A DNA stretch of 64,000 nt from positions 1-64,000 of the forward strand of contig NZ_BAHE01000007.1 of the NCBI RefSeq assembly GCF_000298235.1, read 5' to 3'. Made by a program: the position numbers and the translations under genes. A model generated the notes under the pieces. It saw only the letters and a program-made list of their open reading frames with translations, was not told the DNA's origin and made no database searches. Every line of letters starts with the position of its first letter. Position 1 is the stretch's first letter. The stretch comes from Gordonia namibiensis NBRC 108229. Lineage in GTDB: Bacteria; Actinomycetota; Actinomycetes; Mycobacteriales; Mycobacteriaceae. Shown piece by piece: positions 36,009-46,578 of the stretch.

Positions 36009-37151
36009 CTACTCCCCGAACGCCGCCGCGACCGTCGCCTCGTCCAGTCCGTAGTCGGACAGCTGGTAGCGGTGCTGCGGCTTCCGCGCACCGGACCTGC
36101 TCTCCTCGTCGAGGGCGGTCACCGCCGCGCGGGCAGCGTCGGACATGGGGGTGTCGAGCGCGGCATAGACACGTTCGACGGTGCCCATCGGGTCCGAGCG
36201 GAGGTCGGCGAAGTCGATGTCGAGGAACTGGGCGGGGTCGTACGTCTCCCGGGCGCGGGAGAACTCGCGCAACCCGCGCGACCACAGTTCCAGCTGGTCC
36301 TGTCCGATCTGGGCACCGGTGAAGGTCGTCGACCAGCCGGGGGTGGCGTGCTCGGCGAGGCTGCACATCGACGCGATGATGGTCGACGGGGCGCGGTGGG
36401 TCTGGATGACCAGCGCATCGGGGTAGGCGGCCATCAGGGCGTCGAGCGCGAACAGGTGGCTCGGGTTCTTGAGCACCCACCGCTTATCCGGGTCGTTCAA
36501 CCCGATCAGCTGCAGATTCTTTCGATGCCTCAGATACGCAGGCGTCCAGTCCTGTTGCGCCAGCCAGCGCGAGTAGGACGGGATGTGGGCGAGCGACTCG
36601 TAGGAGATCGAGGTGACGCTCTGCCGCAACAACTGCCAGCATTCCTCGACCTCGCCCGCGTCCATGTAGTGCAGACCCATGAACTCCGGGTTCTCGACGT
36701 GGTGCTGCTCGAAGCCGGCCTGGATTTGCCGGTACACCGGGTTGTCGGCCCACGTGTCCCGCGGCGGCCGCGGCTGCGGGAACTCCGCGAGCCACATCTC
36801 GAGGCCCTGGTGGTCTGGGTCGGCGGCCAGGAGCCGGTGCAACGCAGTGGTTCCCGTGCGCGGCAGACCGGTCACGAAGATGGGCCGGGTGATCTCGACC
36901 CCGGCGTGCTCGGGGTTCGCCTTCCACGACGCCTCACTCAGCAACCGGGCGACGAGTGCGCCTTTGAGGAAGAACCGGAACATCTTGCTGCCGAGCTCGG
37001 TGAGTCCGGCCTCGGACCGGTAGGAGTCGAGCAGGAGACCCAGTGGCTCGAGGTAATCGGTGTCGCCGAAGTCCTCGAGGCCGGTGGCCCGGGTGGCCGA
37101 AGCATGCAGGTCCTCGATGGTCCCGACGTCGGTACGCGCTGCACTAGTCAT
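36009..37151 (-). CDS. PAPS-dependent sulfotransferase family protein
   Basis: This 380-residue protein has the 5'-phosphosulfate loop TGLPRTGTTALHRLL near residue 95 and a 3'-phosphate motif in HRAPSTIIASMCSL, typical of the bacterial sulfotransferase family. It should transfer sulfate from PAPS to a hydroxyl of a lipid or steroid-like acceptor. I chose the ATG at 37151 rather than a GTG three codons upstream. It overlaps the end of the SDR gene and is the last gene of the hsaA operon. The acceptor is unknown. Confidence 0.82.
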   Translation of the reverse strand: MTSAARTDVGTIEDLHASATRATGLEDFGDTDYLEPLGLLLDSYRSEAGLTELGSKMFRFFLKGALVARLLSEASWKANPEHAGVEITRPIFVTGLPRTGTTALHRLLAADPDHQGLEMWLAEFPQPRPPRDTWADNPVYRQIQAGFEQHHVENPEFMGLHYMDAGEVEECWQLLRQSVTSISYESLAHIPSYSRWLAQQDWTPAYLRHRKNLQLIGLNDPDKRWVLKNPSHLFALDALMAAYPDALVIQTHRAPSTIIASMCSLAEHATPGWSTTFTGAQIGQDQLELWSRGLREFSRARETYDPAQFLDIDFADLRSDPMGTVERVYAALDTPMSDAARAAVTALDEESRSGARKPQHRYQLSDYGLDEATVAAAFGE

Positions 37152-37935
37152 GGTATTCACCGCAATTCACGTCCAGGGTGTGCCCGGTGATCGCCCGGGC
37201 CATCGGCGAGGCGAGGAACATCACGGCGTCGGCGATCTCGTCCGGCTCGGGCAGACGTTTGAGATCGGACTTCGACGCGGTCTGCTCGTAGACCTGCTCG
37301 GGCGTGATCCCGTACTTCTTGGCGACCTCGCCGAAGTACCATTTGAGCTGGTCGTCCCAGATGTAACCGGGCGCCACCGAATTGATCCGGATACCGCGAT
37401 CCCCCAGCTCCGACGCCAGCGTCTGCGACATGGCCAGCAGCGCCGACTTGGCGATCTTGTAGCTGCCGTACCGCGGTTCGGAGTGCCGGATGACCATCGA
37501 GTTGATGTTCACGATCGATCCGTTCGACTCGGCGAGCGAGTCGGTGAACGACTTGATGACGCGCAGTGTCCCGACGACGGTGACCTCGATGCTGCTGGTG
37601 ATCTGGTCGAAGTCGGTGCGCCCGAGCGGTTTCATCGACGGTAGGGCGAAGGCGTTGTTGACCAGGACATCCGCGCTACCGAACTCGGCAAGCGTGGTGG
37701 CGACCAGATTGTCGACGGCGGCGTCGTCGGTGATGTCGGTCGGCACGACGAGGCTGGTCCCGCCTGCCGCATCGACCTCGGCGGCAACCTCTTTCAGGCG
37801 CGACTCGGTGCGGGCCGCGAGGACGACCCGGGCACCCTGGGCAGCGGCACGCAGGCAGATCGAGCGCCCCAACCCGGGACCCACGCCCGATACGACGACC
37901 ACCTTGTCGTCGAGCAGACCCGCTCCAGAACTCAT
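37144..37935 (-). CDS. short-chain dehydrogenase/reductase
   Basis: This 263-residue SDR has a glycine-rich VVVSGVGPGLGRSICLRAA cofactor site near residue 14, NNAF for the NNAG position, and a catalytic Ser/Tyr/Lys set in INSMVIRHSEPRYGSYKIAK. It probably oxidises or reduces a hydroxyl on a steroid-derived intermediate with NAD(P). The ATG overlaps the preceding stop by four bases (ATGA). It lies between DUF1214 and the sulfotransferase in the hsaA operon. Confidence 0.88.
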   Translation of the reverse strand: MSSGAGLLDDKVVVVSGVGPGLGRSICLRAAAQGARVVLAARTESRLKEVAAEVDAAGGTSLVVPTDITDDAAVDNLVATTLAEFGSADVLVNNAFALPSMKPLGRTDFDQITSSIEVTVVGTLRVIKSFTDSLAESNGSIVNINSMVIRHSEPRYGSYKIAKSALLAMSQTLASELGDRGIRINSVAPGYIWDDQLKWYFGEVAKKYGITPEQVYEQTASKSDLKRLPEPDEIADAVMFLASPMARAITGHTLDVNCGEYHD

Positions 37936-39128
37936 CCCAGCATCCTCTCGGCGAACGCGCGCTGCCGCGCGGCGATCCGGTCGGACCAACCGGCGGCGTC
38001 GATCTTGTTGTGTTCGAAGTGCGGCAGGTGGGCGGCCACCTCGTCGATGGCGACAACCGTTGCCGTGGGGCCGAGTTCCGGACCGATGGGCGAGTCGCTG
38101 CGCTGCCAGCGGAACTGCAGGATGCCCTTCTCCCGGCCGGTCGTCTCGATCCAGTTGGCGACGCCGGGATCGCGGTGGGACACGACCATCCGGATCATGC
38201 CGTCCGGATCGACCTGCGCCTGAGCCGAATTGAGGCTGGTCTGGTGGTTGACGTAGTCGAGCGAGATGTACCACATGCTCCCGAGCTGGAATCCCTGATA
38301 GGGCGCGTCGGATTTCGGGATGGTGATGACCATCGCCTCGTCGGGCCCCAACCGGTAGTGACCCACCGACGAGAACTGCGTGCTGAGTCCGCCAGGTGTC
38401 TGGCGGGGCGGGGTGAACGTGTTGACCGGTTCGTCGAGATAGAACCACTTGGGGAAGTTGAACCAGGTGTTGATGCGCGCCGTCAGCATCTTGCCCGCGG
38501 TCGCATACCTGCGTGCGACGCGTGCGAGATCGGCTTCCGCCGGCGCGGTGCCGACGGTGTCGACGCGCTCGATGGTGATCGAACCCTTGCGCTCGGTCCA
38601 GTCGGAGTACACCTCACGGACCGCGAGCATCGACGCGCCCTCACCGAGGGCGAAGTAGTTGTCGGGCGGATCGGCGATCGCCGGCCCGAAGGTCAGCTCG
38701 AACGTGCCGTCGTCGGCGATGGTCAGGCGACGGTCGTCGAAGGCGTCCTCGCCCCCGGGCACCGCGGACGGCGTGTAGTCGCCGCGCAGCACCTGGAAGC
38801 TGAGATCGGTTGTGGTGCCGCGGCGTCCGCGGACCACGTAGGTCCCGGTCGGTTCGACGTCGGCGTGGTAGTACAGCGTGTCCGGGTTGTCGAGACCCAT
38901 CTTGGTCGACGGTCCGGTCGAGGTCACGAAGTTCGGATGTGACAACGACCGGCCGCGAACCAGCTGGATGATCGCGGCGATGCTGCCCGCCAGATAGTCG
39001 TATCCCTCGGCGAGATCCTGCTCGGTCTCGGCGAACTCCGCCGAGGCGACCAGCTTCTCGGCCTCGGCGATCGCATCGGTCAGGGGCTTGGTCAGGTCCT
39101 GCGGTACAGCGATCTCGCGCGAGCTCAT
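37932..39128 (-). CDS. DUF1214 domain protein in the hsa operon
   Basis: This 398-residue protein has the C-terminal DUF1214 pattern (GFQLGSMWYISLDY, LQFRWQRSDS) and an N-terminal helical part. DUF1214 proteins are of unknown function and recur in actinobacterial steroid and hydroxyl-lipid gene clusters. The start at 39128 shares four bases with the hsaB stop. No signal peptide is seen, so it is probably cytoplasmic. Its operon position predicts a role in steroid metabolism. Confidence 0.72.
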   Translation of the reverse strand: MSSREIAVPQDLTKPLTDAIAEAEKLVASAEFAETEQDLAEGYDYLAGSIAAIIQLVRGRSLSHPNFVTSTGPSTKMGLDNPDTLYYHADVEPTGTYVVRGRRGTTTDLSFQVLRGDYTPSAVPGGEDAFDDRRLTIADDGTFELTFGPAIADPPDNYFALGEGASMLAVREVYSDWTERKGSITIERVDTVGTAPAEADLARVARRYATAGKMLTARINTWFNFPKWFYLDEPVNTFTPPRQTPGGLSTQFSSVGHYRLGPDEAMVITIPKSDAPYQGFQLGSMWYISLDYVNHQTSLNSAQAQVDPDGMIRMVVSHRDPGVANWIETTGREKGILQFRWQRSDSPIGPELGPTATVVAIDEVAAHLPHFEHNKIDAAGWSDRIAARQRAFAERMLG

Positions 39129-39697
39129 AGCCAGGTGTCTCCGCCCGTCCAGGTCAGGAAGTTCTCGAGTTCGGCCTGTGCCGGCGTCACCCGCGGATGT
39201 TCGGTCGACAGGTAGCCGCCGCGGTAGAAGAGCAACGGCTTGTCCTGCAGCACTTCGCCGAGCGTGAGGGCTCGGCCGATGACGATGTGGTGATCGCCAC
39301 CGTCGGTGACCCGTTCGACGTCGCATTCGACCCAGGTCAGCGCATGCCGGATCACCGGCAGTCCGGCCGGCGACGGGTCCCAGGTGATGTTGGCGAACTT
39401 GTCGTCGCCCGGGGCGCCGAAGGCAGCGCTCACGTCCTGCTGTCGGTTGGACAGGACGTTGACGCAGAACTTGCCGGTCTTCTCGATGACCTTCCAGCTC
39501 CGGGAGGTCTTCATCGGGCAGAACAGCACCAGCGGCGGGTCGAGGGACAGCGCGGCGAACGACTGACAGGCGAAGCCGACGGGTTTGCCGTCGTCGTCGA
39601 CGGTCGTGATGACCGTGACGCCGGTGCAGAACTGACCCATCGCGGTACGGAACTGCCGGGAGTCGAACTCCGCGGACCCGTAGGGCGTCTGGGCCAT
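39125..39697 (-). CDS. hsaB: flavin reductase of the 3-HSA hydroxylase
   Basis: This 190-residue flavin-reductase-like protein has FRTAMGQFCTGVTVITT near residue 20, FACQSFAALSLDPPLVLF and SRSWKVIEKTGKFCVNVL. HsaB reduces FMN/FAD with NADH for HsaA, which hydroxylates 3-HSA to 3,4-DHSA in cholesterol ring degradation. Length and position next to hsaC match the mycobacterial gene. It starts one base after the hsaC stop. Confidence 0.93.
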   Translation of the reverse strand: MAQTPYGSAEFDSRQFRTAMGQFCTGVTVITTVDDDGKPVGFACQSFAALSLDPPLVLFCPMKTSRSWKVIEKTGKFCVNVLSNRQQDVSAAFGAPGDDKFANITWDPSPAGLPVIRHALTWVECDVERVTDGGDHHIVIGRALTLGEVLQDKPLLFYRGGYLSTEHPRVTPAQAELENFLTWTGGDTWL

Positions 39698-39698
39698 G

Positions 39699-41986
<2,288 letters not shown>

Positions 41987-42053
41987 CTCGCCTGCTCCTA
42001 CCTGTCTCTCCCTCGGCCGGACGGCGCCGGCCGCTTACTCATCGAGTTCGAGA

Positions 42054-42069
42054 TTAGAACACGTTCTCA
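42054..42069. promoter_or_regulatory. KstR-type operator, hsaA side
   Basis: TTAGAACACGTTCTCA is palindromic around ACGT and differs from the pattern TnnAACnnGTTnnA only at the last position. It lies about 70 bases upstream of the hsaA start on the minus strand. It probably places the hsaA operon under KstR repression. Confidence 0.7.
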
Positions 42070-42146
42070 TTTCTGTCGAGCACCGGGACTTTATGCCCAT
42101 GTACAGCACTGATCGGCAATCTGGACCGCGATCCACCCAAAGGATT

Positions 42147-42160
42147 TGAAACGTGTTCTA
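42147..42160. promoter_or_regulatory. KstR-type operator, kshA side
   Basis: TGAAACGTGTTCTA fits TnnAACnnGTTnnA exactly. It lies about 50 bases upstream of the kshA ATG. With the box at 42054 it makes the 225-base hsaA/kshA region a divergent KstR-controlled promoter. Confidence 0.75.
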
Positions 42161-42211
42161 GTATTGGTGGCAAGGTTCGATGCGACACCAGCCACAGACA
42201 GGAGAGGGCAT

Positions 42212-43444
42212 ATGTCACCAGCACCCGACACGATGACCCCGAAGACCCCCGGTTCGTCCGACGACGCCGAGGTGGGCATCCGGGAGATCGACACCGGCGC
42301 ACCGCCCACCCGGTTCGCCCGCGGGTGGCACTGCCTGGGTCTGTTCAGCGAGTTCGACGACGGCAAGCCGCACTCCGTGCAGGTCTTCGGCACCAAGCTC
42401 GTCGTCTGGGTCGACACCAAGGGTGAGCTGAACATCCTCGACGCCTACTGCCGACACATGGGCGGCGACCTCTCGCAGGGCAAGCTGTCCGGTGACAACG
42501 TGGCCTGCCCGTTCCACGGCTGGCTGTGGAAGGGCAACGGCCGCTGTGCCGGCGTCCCGTACGCCAAGCGCAACCCCAAGCTCGCCAAGACCCGCTCGTG
42601 GCCTTCGATGGTCCGCAACGGCCAGGTCTTCGTCTACAACGATCCCGAGGGCAACCCGCCGCCGGAGGAGGTCATCATCCCGGAGCTGGCCGAGGTCGGG
42701 TCCGAGGAGTGGACCGACTGGACCTGGAACCGGATCGTGATCGAGGGCTCGAACTGCCGCGAGATCATCGACAACGTCGTCGACATGGCGCACTTCTTCT
42801 ACGTGCACTTCGCCTTGCCGGACTACTTCAAGAACGTCTTCGAGGGCGAGATCGCCGCGCAGTACATGAATTCGCACGGACGCCCCGACGTCACGTTGGG
42901 AACCAACTACGGCGACAGTCGGCTCGAATCGATCGCCGCCTATTACGGCCCGTCCTACATGCTGAACCCGATGGTCCAGTACTACGGCGGCTTCGCGGTC
43001 GAGACCATCCTGACCAATTGCCACTACCCGATCGACGAGAACTCGTTCGTCCTGATGTACGGCGTCATGGCGAAGGTGCCCGAGGGTCTCACCGCCGAGC
43101 AGGCGTCGAAGATGGCGACCAAGATCAGCGCCGGCGTCGAGGTCGGCTTCCTGCAGGACGTCGAGATCTGGAAGAACAAGACCCGGATCGACAATCCGCT
43201 CCTCGTCGAGGAGGACGGCCCGGTGTACCAGCTCCGACGCTGGTATGAGCAGTTCTACGTCGACAAGGCCGACGTCACCGAGGAGATGACCGGCCGGTTC
43301 GAGTACGAGATCGACACCTCGAAGGCAGTCGAGAGCTGGAACGCCGAGATCGAGGAGAACCTCCGGCGCCAGGAGGCCGAGAAGGCTGCGGCCGAACAGT
43401 CGGCAGACGGCGCCACGGACTCCTCGGAGAAGGCGCAGGTCTGA
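42212..43444 (+). CDS. kshA: 3-ketosteroid 9alpha-hydroxylase, oxygenase component
   Basis: This 410-residue Rieske oxygenase has Cys80/His82 and Cys99/His102 as [2Fe-2S] ligands and mononuclear-iron residues Asn188, Asp191, His194 and His199 in NVVDMAHFFYVHF. KshA hydroxylates C9 of androstadienedione-type steroids, which opens ring B. The reductase kshB is not in this window. GGAGAGGG precedes the ATG at 42212. The charged C-terminal tail of about 30 residues is low-complexity. Confidence 0.95.
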   Translation: MSPAPDTMTPKTPGSSDDAEVGIREIDTGAPPTRFARGWHCLGLFSEFDDGKPHSVQVFGTKLVVWVDTKGELNILDAYCRHMGGDLSQGKLSGDNVACPFHGWLWKGNGRCAGVPYAKRNPKLAKTRSWPSMVRNGQVFVYNDPEGNPPPEEVIIPELAEVGSEEWTDWTWNRIVIEGSNCREIIDNVVDMAHFFYVHFALPDYFKNVFEGEIAAQYMNSHGRPDVTLGTNYGDSRLESIAAYYGPSYMLNPMVQYYGGFAVETILTNCHYPIDENSFVLMYGVMAKVPEGLTAEQASKMATKISAGVEVGFLQDVEIWKNKTRIDNPLLVEEDGPVYQLRRWYEQFYVDKADVTEEMTGRFEYEIDTSKAVESWNAEIEENLRRQEAEKAAAEQSADGATDSSEKAQV

Positions 43445-43446
43445 CG

Positions 43447-43842
43447 ATGACCCGGGCCGCGTCACGAGCACACTGGGCCAAGGCGCCCGATTTCGGCGAC
43501 GATCCCGACCGGGCGGCCCGGGTCCACGCGGCGACCCAGCGCGACCGCGAGCACTACCTACAGGGAGGCATGCGGGAGATCGAATGCCGCGCCTGCCACG
43601 CCTGCGTGCTGGTGAAGAAGACCAGCGCTCACCACACGAGCGTGCAGTGGAACGCCGACGCCCGGAACCGATGCCACGGCCTCGAGCAGATGCGCGCCGG
43701 CGGTGACGACGGCAACGGACCGTTGCTCCCCGGTGCGATGATGCCGACGTGCGCCCGATTGTCGGCGAGTATCGACCACGGCGTCGCCGAGGGGATCATT
43801 CCCCCGGAGTCACCCGCCACGGATCCCGACGGTTATTGGTGA
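43447..43842 (+). CDS. small cysteine-rich protein downstream of kshA
   Basis: This 131-residue protein starts two bases after the kshA stop. It has a CRACHAC cluster near residue 48 with further Cys/His residues (SAHHTSVQW, RCHGLE, PTCARL), suggesting a metal-binding protein. A small gene follows kshA in mycobacteria too. The CxxCH within the cluster resembles a haem-c motif, but there is no signal peptide, so this is unlikely. It may assist KshA; that is inference. Confidence 0.7.
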   Translation: MTRAASRAHWAKAPDFGDDPDRAARVHAATQRDREHYLQGGMREIECRACHACVLVKKTSAHHTSVQWNADARNRCHGLEQMRAGGDDGNGPLLPGAMMPTCARLSASIDHGVAEGIIPPESPATDPDGYW

Positions 43843-43969
43843 GCGTCGATTTGAGCACCACGGGCAACATTAATTGTCCTTAGCCTCACGCATCACAACG
43901 GTTACACCTTCATCACACGTAGAGAACTAACGGCGACACGCGGGTATTCGGTCGGCCAATCTGAGCGTC

Positions 43970-44506
43970 ATGTCCGATTTGCGAACCCGCTGCGTGCGGG
44001 TCACCTGTGCTGTCGCCCTGTCCGCCGCGCTGTCCGTCGCGGCGCCGTTCGTGGGTTCACCGTTCGCCGATGCCGGACGCGCCGCCGCGGCCGGGTCGAG
44101 TTCCGGCTCCAGTGATTCCACCGGTTCGGTACCGATCTACCTGCCCATCCCCACCCCCACCGGTCTGGCGGCGCTCGGCGCGTCGATGACCCAGATCGGC
44201 AAGCCCTACCGATGGGGCGGAACCGGTCCGCACTCCTGGGACTGCTCTGGTCTCGTCCAGTGGGCTTTCCACACCGCAGGCGTGAACCTGCCGCGGACCA
44301 GCCAGCAGCAGGCGAAGGTCGGCAACGCGATCCCGTTCAGCGCCCTCGCCCCCGGCGACATCATCATCTTCGGCCGCGACGCCGGGCACGTCGGCATCTA
44401 CGCCGGCGGCGGCCGCGTGTTCAACGCCTACGCCACCGGCAAGCCCATCGGCTTCACCAAGGTCAAGGACATGGGGCCCATCAAGACGATTCGTCGTTTC
44501 GGCTGA
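43970..44506 (+). CDS. secreted NlpC/P60 peptidoglycan hydrolase
   Basis: This 178-residue protein has a signal peptide, a Ser-rich linker and a C-terminal NlpC/P60 domain with YRWGGTGPHSWDCSGLVQW (catalytic Cys92) and DAGHVGIYAGGGRVF (His140). Such enzymes cut D-iGlu-m-DAP peptides in the wall. The ATG at 43970 gives a good signal sequence. Its last 26 bases overlap the convergent membrane-protein gene. It separates the kshA genes from the repeats and has no visible link to steroid metabolism. Confidence 0.9.
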   Translation: MSDLRTRCVRVTCAVALSAALSVAAPFVGSPFADAGRAAAAGSSSGSSDSTGSVPIYLPIPTPTGLAALGASMTQIGKPYRWGGTGPHSWDCSGLVQWAFHTAGVNLPRTSQQQAKVGNAIPFSALAPGDIIIFGRDAGHVGIYAGGGRVFNAYATGKPIGFTKVKDMGPIKTIRRFG

Positions 44507-45044
44507 CCACCGGGCCCACCGACCGTCCGGGCCACACCGAGGTCGCGACCGCGAACCCCACGACGACGAGCAGCAGCACCGCGACCACCACGGTGCCGAG
44601 CAGCCCGTAACCCGGTTGCATCGTCGGGAGTTCGAGGTCGAGGGCCTCGCCGACCCGGTCGGAGAACAGGTGCGTTGCCGGATCGCTCAGCGTCCGCAGC
44701 CCCACGACCAAGGCGACGACCGCCGCCAGTCCGATCACCCCGATCGCCGCCGGACGGAGACGCTCGTGCCACCACGCCAACGCGGCGACCAGCGCGATGA
44801 CCGCACCGAGGATCACCACACTCAGACCGGGCCGGTCGGTGTTGTCCTCGAAGAAGAAGGCCACGTCCTCATCGCTCGCCCCCGGGACGGTCACCCGTCC
44901 GAGACCGGTGATGGACGGTTGCACGCCCTCGTCGGTGCTTCCCCACTCCACCTGCGCGAACAGCACCAGGAGGAGGCCACCGACGAGGGCGGCAGGCCAC
45001 ACGAAGGTGCGGAGTCTGTCGACGATGCCCGGTTCTGTCGTCAT
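44481..45044 (-). CDS. membrane protein, function unknown
   Basis: This 187-residue protein has an N-terminal hydrophobic helix (FVWPAALVGGLLLVLFAQV), a polar region of about 35 residues (STDEGVQPSITGLGRV, DVAFFFEDNTDRPG) that should face one side of the membrane, and about three further helices. I chose the ATG at 45044. It resembles small actinobacterial membrane proteins but I cannot name a family. The 3' end overlaps the NlpC/P60 gene tail-to-tail. Confidence 0.65.
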   Translation of the reverse strand: MTTEPGIVDRLRTFVWPAALVGGLLLVLFAQVEWGSTDEGVQPSITGLGRVTVPGASDEDVAFFFEDNTDRPGLSVVILGAVIALVAALAWWHERLRPAAIGVIGLAAVVALVVGLRTLSDPATHLFSDRVGEALDLELPTMQPGYGLLGTVVVAVLLLVVVGFAVATSVWPGRSVGPVVSRNDESS

Positions 45045-45076
45045 GCCGACCAGATTGCCATTCACCCGCCTCCCGC

Positions 45077-45305
45077 CGCCGATCGACTAGGCGAGGACCT
45101 CGATACGCACCGTCCCCGCTTCGCTCGGTCGGCCCTACTCGGCCGGCATAGCCGAAGCCGTATCCCCCGCCGATTGAGTAGGCGAGGACCTCGATACGCA
45201 CCGTCCTCGCTGCGCTCGGTCGGCCCTACTCGGCCGGCATAGGCGAAGCCCTATCCCCCCGCTGATTGAGTAGGCGAGGAGCTCGCGACGAGCCGTATCG
45301 AAATC
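45077..45305. repeat. 91-bp intergenic tandem repeat
   Basis: Two nearly complete units (45077-45167 and 45168-45259) and a partial third (to 45305) fill the space before the VOC gene. The shared core is GATTGAGTAGGCGAGGA and the third copy ends GCGACGAGCCGTATCGAAAT. The units differ at a few positions and can form short hairpins (CGAGGACCTCG). This makes up most of the 386-base gap at 45045-45430, where no gene is seen. Confidence 0.85.
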
Positions 45306-45430
45306 ACGCGCCGGTATCGATCTCACCGGAGCATCCCAACCCGCTGTCGGAGCGATGAGTTTGCGCGACGCTGAGAGTCTCCACCTCAGTCGTTCACCAA
45401 CATTCCGCATGGCAACGAAGGGATACGAGC

Positions 45431-46225
45431 ATGGCCGAGTACGCAGCCCCGTCCGGGGCCCCGATCTGGTTCGACCTGATGAGCAGCGACACGGCGAGAG
45501 CCGAGAAGTTCTACGGGGAGATCTTCGGCTGGGAGACGGAGACACCGAACGAGGAGTTCGGCGGCTACCGGAACTTCCTCAAGAACGGCAAACCGATCGC
45601 CGGGCTCAGCCCCGCGATGGAAGAGGCTGGGCCGCCCAACATCTGGTCGGTGTATCTGCATTCCGAGGACGCCGACGCCACCGTGAACGCGGTCGAATCG
45701 GCCGGTGGAAGCGTCATGGTCCCGCCCATGCCGGTCGGTGACGAGGGCAGGATGATGGTCGCCACCGATCCGGCCGGAGCCGTCATCGGTTTCTGGCAGC
45801 CGAAGCAGCACAAGGGCTATTCGGAGTTCGGCGATCACGGCACCCCGTACTGGTTCGAATGCCAGTCCAAGGATTACGCCAAGTCACTCGACTTCTATCG
45901 CGCCGTGCTCGGCGCACGCATCGAGGAGGTCGGCACCGGCGGGGACCCCGACGCCGTGGGTCCCGACCATTACGGCCAGATCTTCTACGGCGACGAGTCC
46001 TACGCCGGGATCATGGACGCTTCCAAGCTGTTTCCCGAGGACGTGCCGTCGTTCTGGCAGATCTACATCACCGTCGACGACGTGGCGGCGACGGTCAAGC
46101 AGGTCGAGTCCCTCGGCGGCGAGATCGTGATGCCCGGTGAGGACACCCCGTACGGGACGCTCGCGGCGATCAAGGACCCGATGGGTGCGCTGATCTGCCT
46201 CGGACATCCGCCGGCCGGGATGTGA
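45431..46225 (+). CDS. two-domain VOC (glyoxalase-like) protein
   Basis: This 264-residue protein consists of two VOC domains, each beginning with a FYG/FYR segment (AEKFYGEIFGW, LDFYRAVLGA) and ending with a DPAGAVIGFWQP or DPMGALICLG strand. Such proteins bind a metal or a small molecule and often act in detoxification or antibiotic resistance. Which residues bind metal is not clear in either half. The start at 45431 follows a weak ribosome site. It stands alone. Confidence 0.75.
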   Translation: MAEYAAPSGAPIWFDLMSSDTARAEKFYGEIFGWETETPNEEFGGYRNFLKNGKPIAGLSPAMEEAGPPNIWSVYLHSEDADATVNAVESAGGSVMVPPMPVGDEGRMMVATDPAGAVIGFWQPKQHKGYSEFGDHGTPYWFECQSKDYAKSLDFYRAVLGARIEEVGTGGDPDAVGPDHYGQIFYGDESYAGIMDASKLFPEDVPSFWQIYITVDDVAATVKQVESLGGEIVMPGEDTPYGTLAAIKDPMGALICLGHPPAGM

Positions 46226-46232
46226 CACCGCG

Positions 46233-46281
46233 CGATCGGTAGAAGAAACACGCGCCATGCGCGTGTGTTCTCTACCGATCG
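46233..46281. terminator. bidirectional hairpin between convergent genes
   Basis: CGATCGGTAG (46233-46242) pairs with its complement at 46272-46281 and ACACGCGC pairs with GCGCGTGT inside, with internal mismatches. It lies directly after the VOC stop and covers the stop of the convergent acidic gene. It probably terminates both. Confidence 0.5.
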
Positions 46282-46484
46282 TCGTCGGGCGGGTACTCGT
46301 CGGGGTCGTCGGGACCGAGCGCGGTCGCCTGTTCGACGACGTCGGCGGGATCGGCCTCGAGGGAGATCGACGGCACCTCCGACTCGACGGGGGATTCACC
46401 GTCGACGGGCTCGACGGGGGTCGTCTGCTCGACGACGTCGGCGTCGTTCGCTTCCCCTCCGGTCCACGCTTGAGTGTCTGCCAT
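46272..46484 (-). CDS. small acidic protein, function unknown
   Basis: This 70-residue protein (start ATG 46484) is very acidic and contains two DVVEQ motifs, ending in DPDEYPPDDDR. Similar short DVVEQ proteins recur in mycolata with no known role. There is no signal sequence or domain, and it may be intrinsically disordered. It stands alone between the VOC and TDT genes. Confidence 0.55.
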   Translation of the reverse strand: MADTQAWTGGEANDADVVEQTTPVEPVDGESPVESEVPSISLEADPADVVEQATALGPDDPDEYPPDDDR

Positions 46485-46578
46485 GGCGACTCCTTCCGGT
46501 TGCGGGTGCTCGGCACACCGGATGTCCGAGCGCGACCTTCCGGCGCCCTTCCGATGATCCTGACGTCCGCGACAGGCG

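Noticed and set aside
43588..43606. CxxCH as a cytochrome c haem site
   Set aside because: The protein has no signal peptide or transmembrane segment, so haem c attachment outside the membrane is unlikely. The cluster is better seen as a possible metal site.
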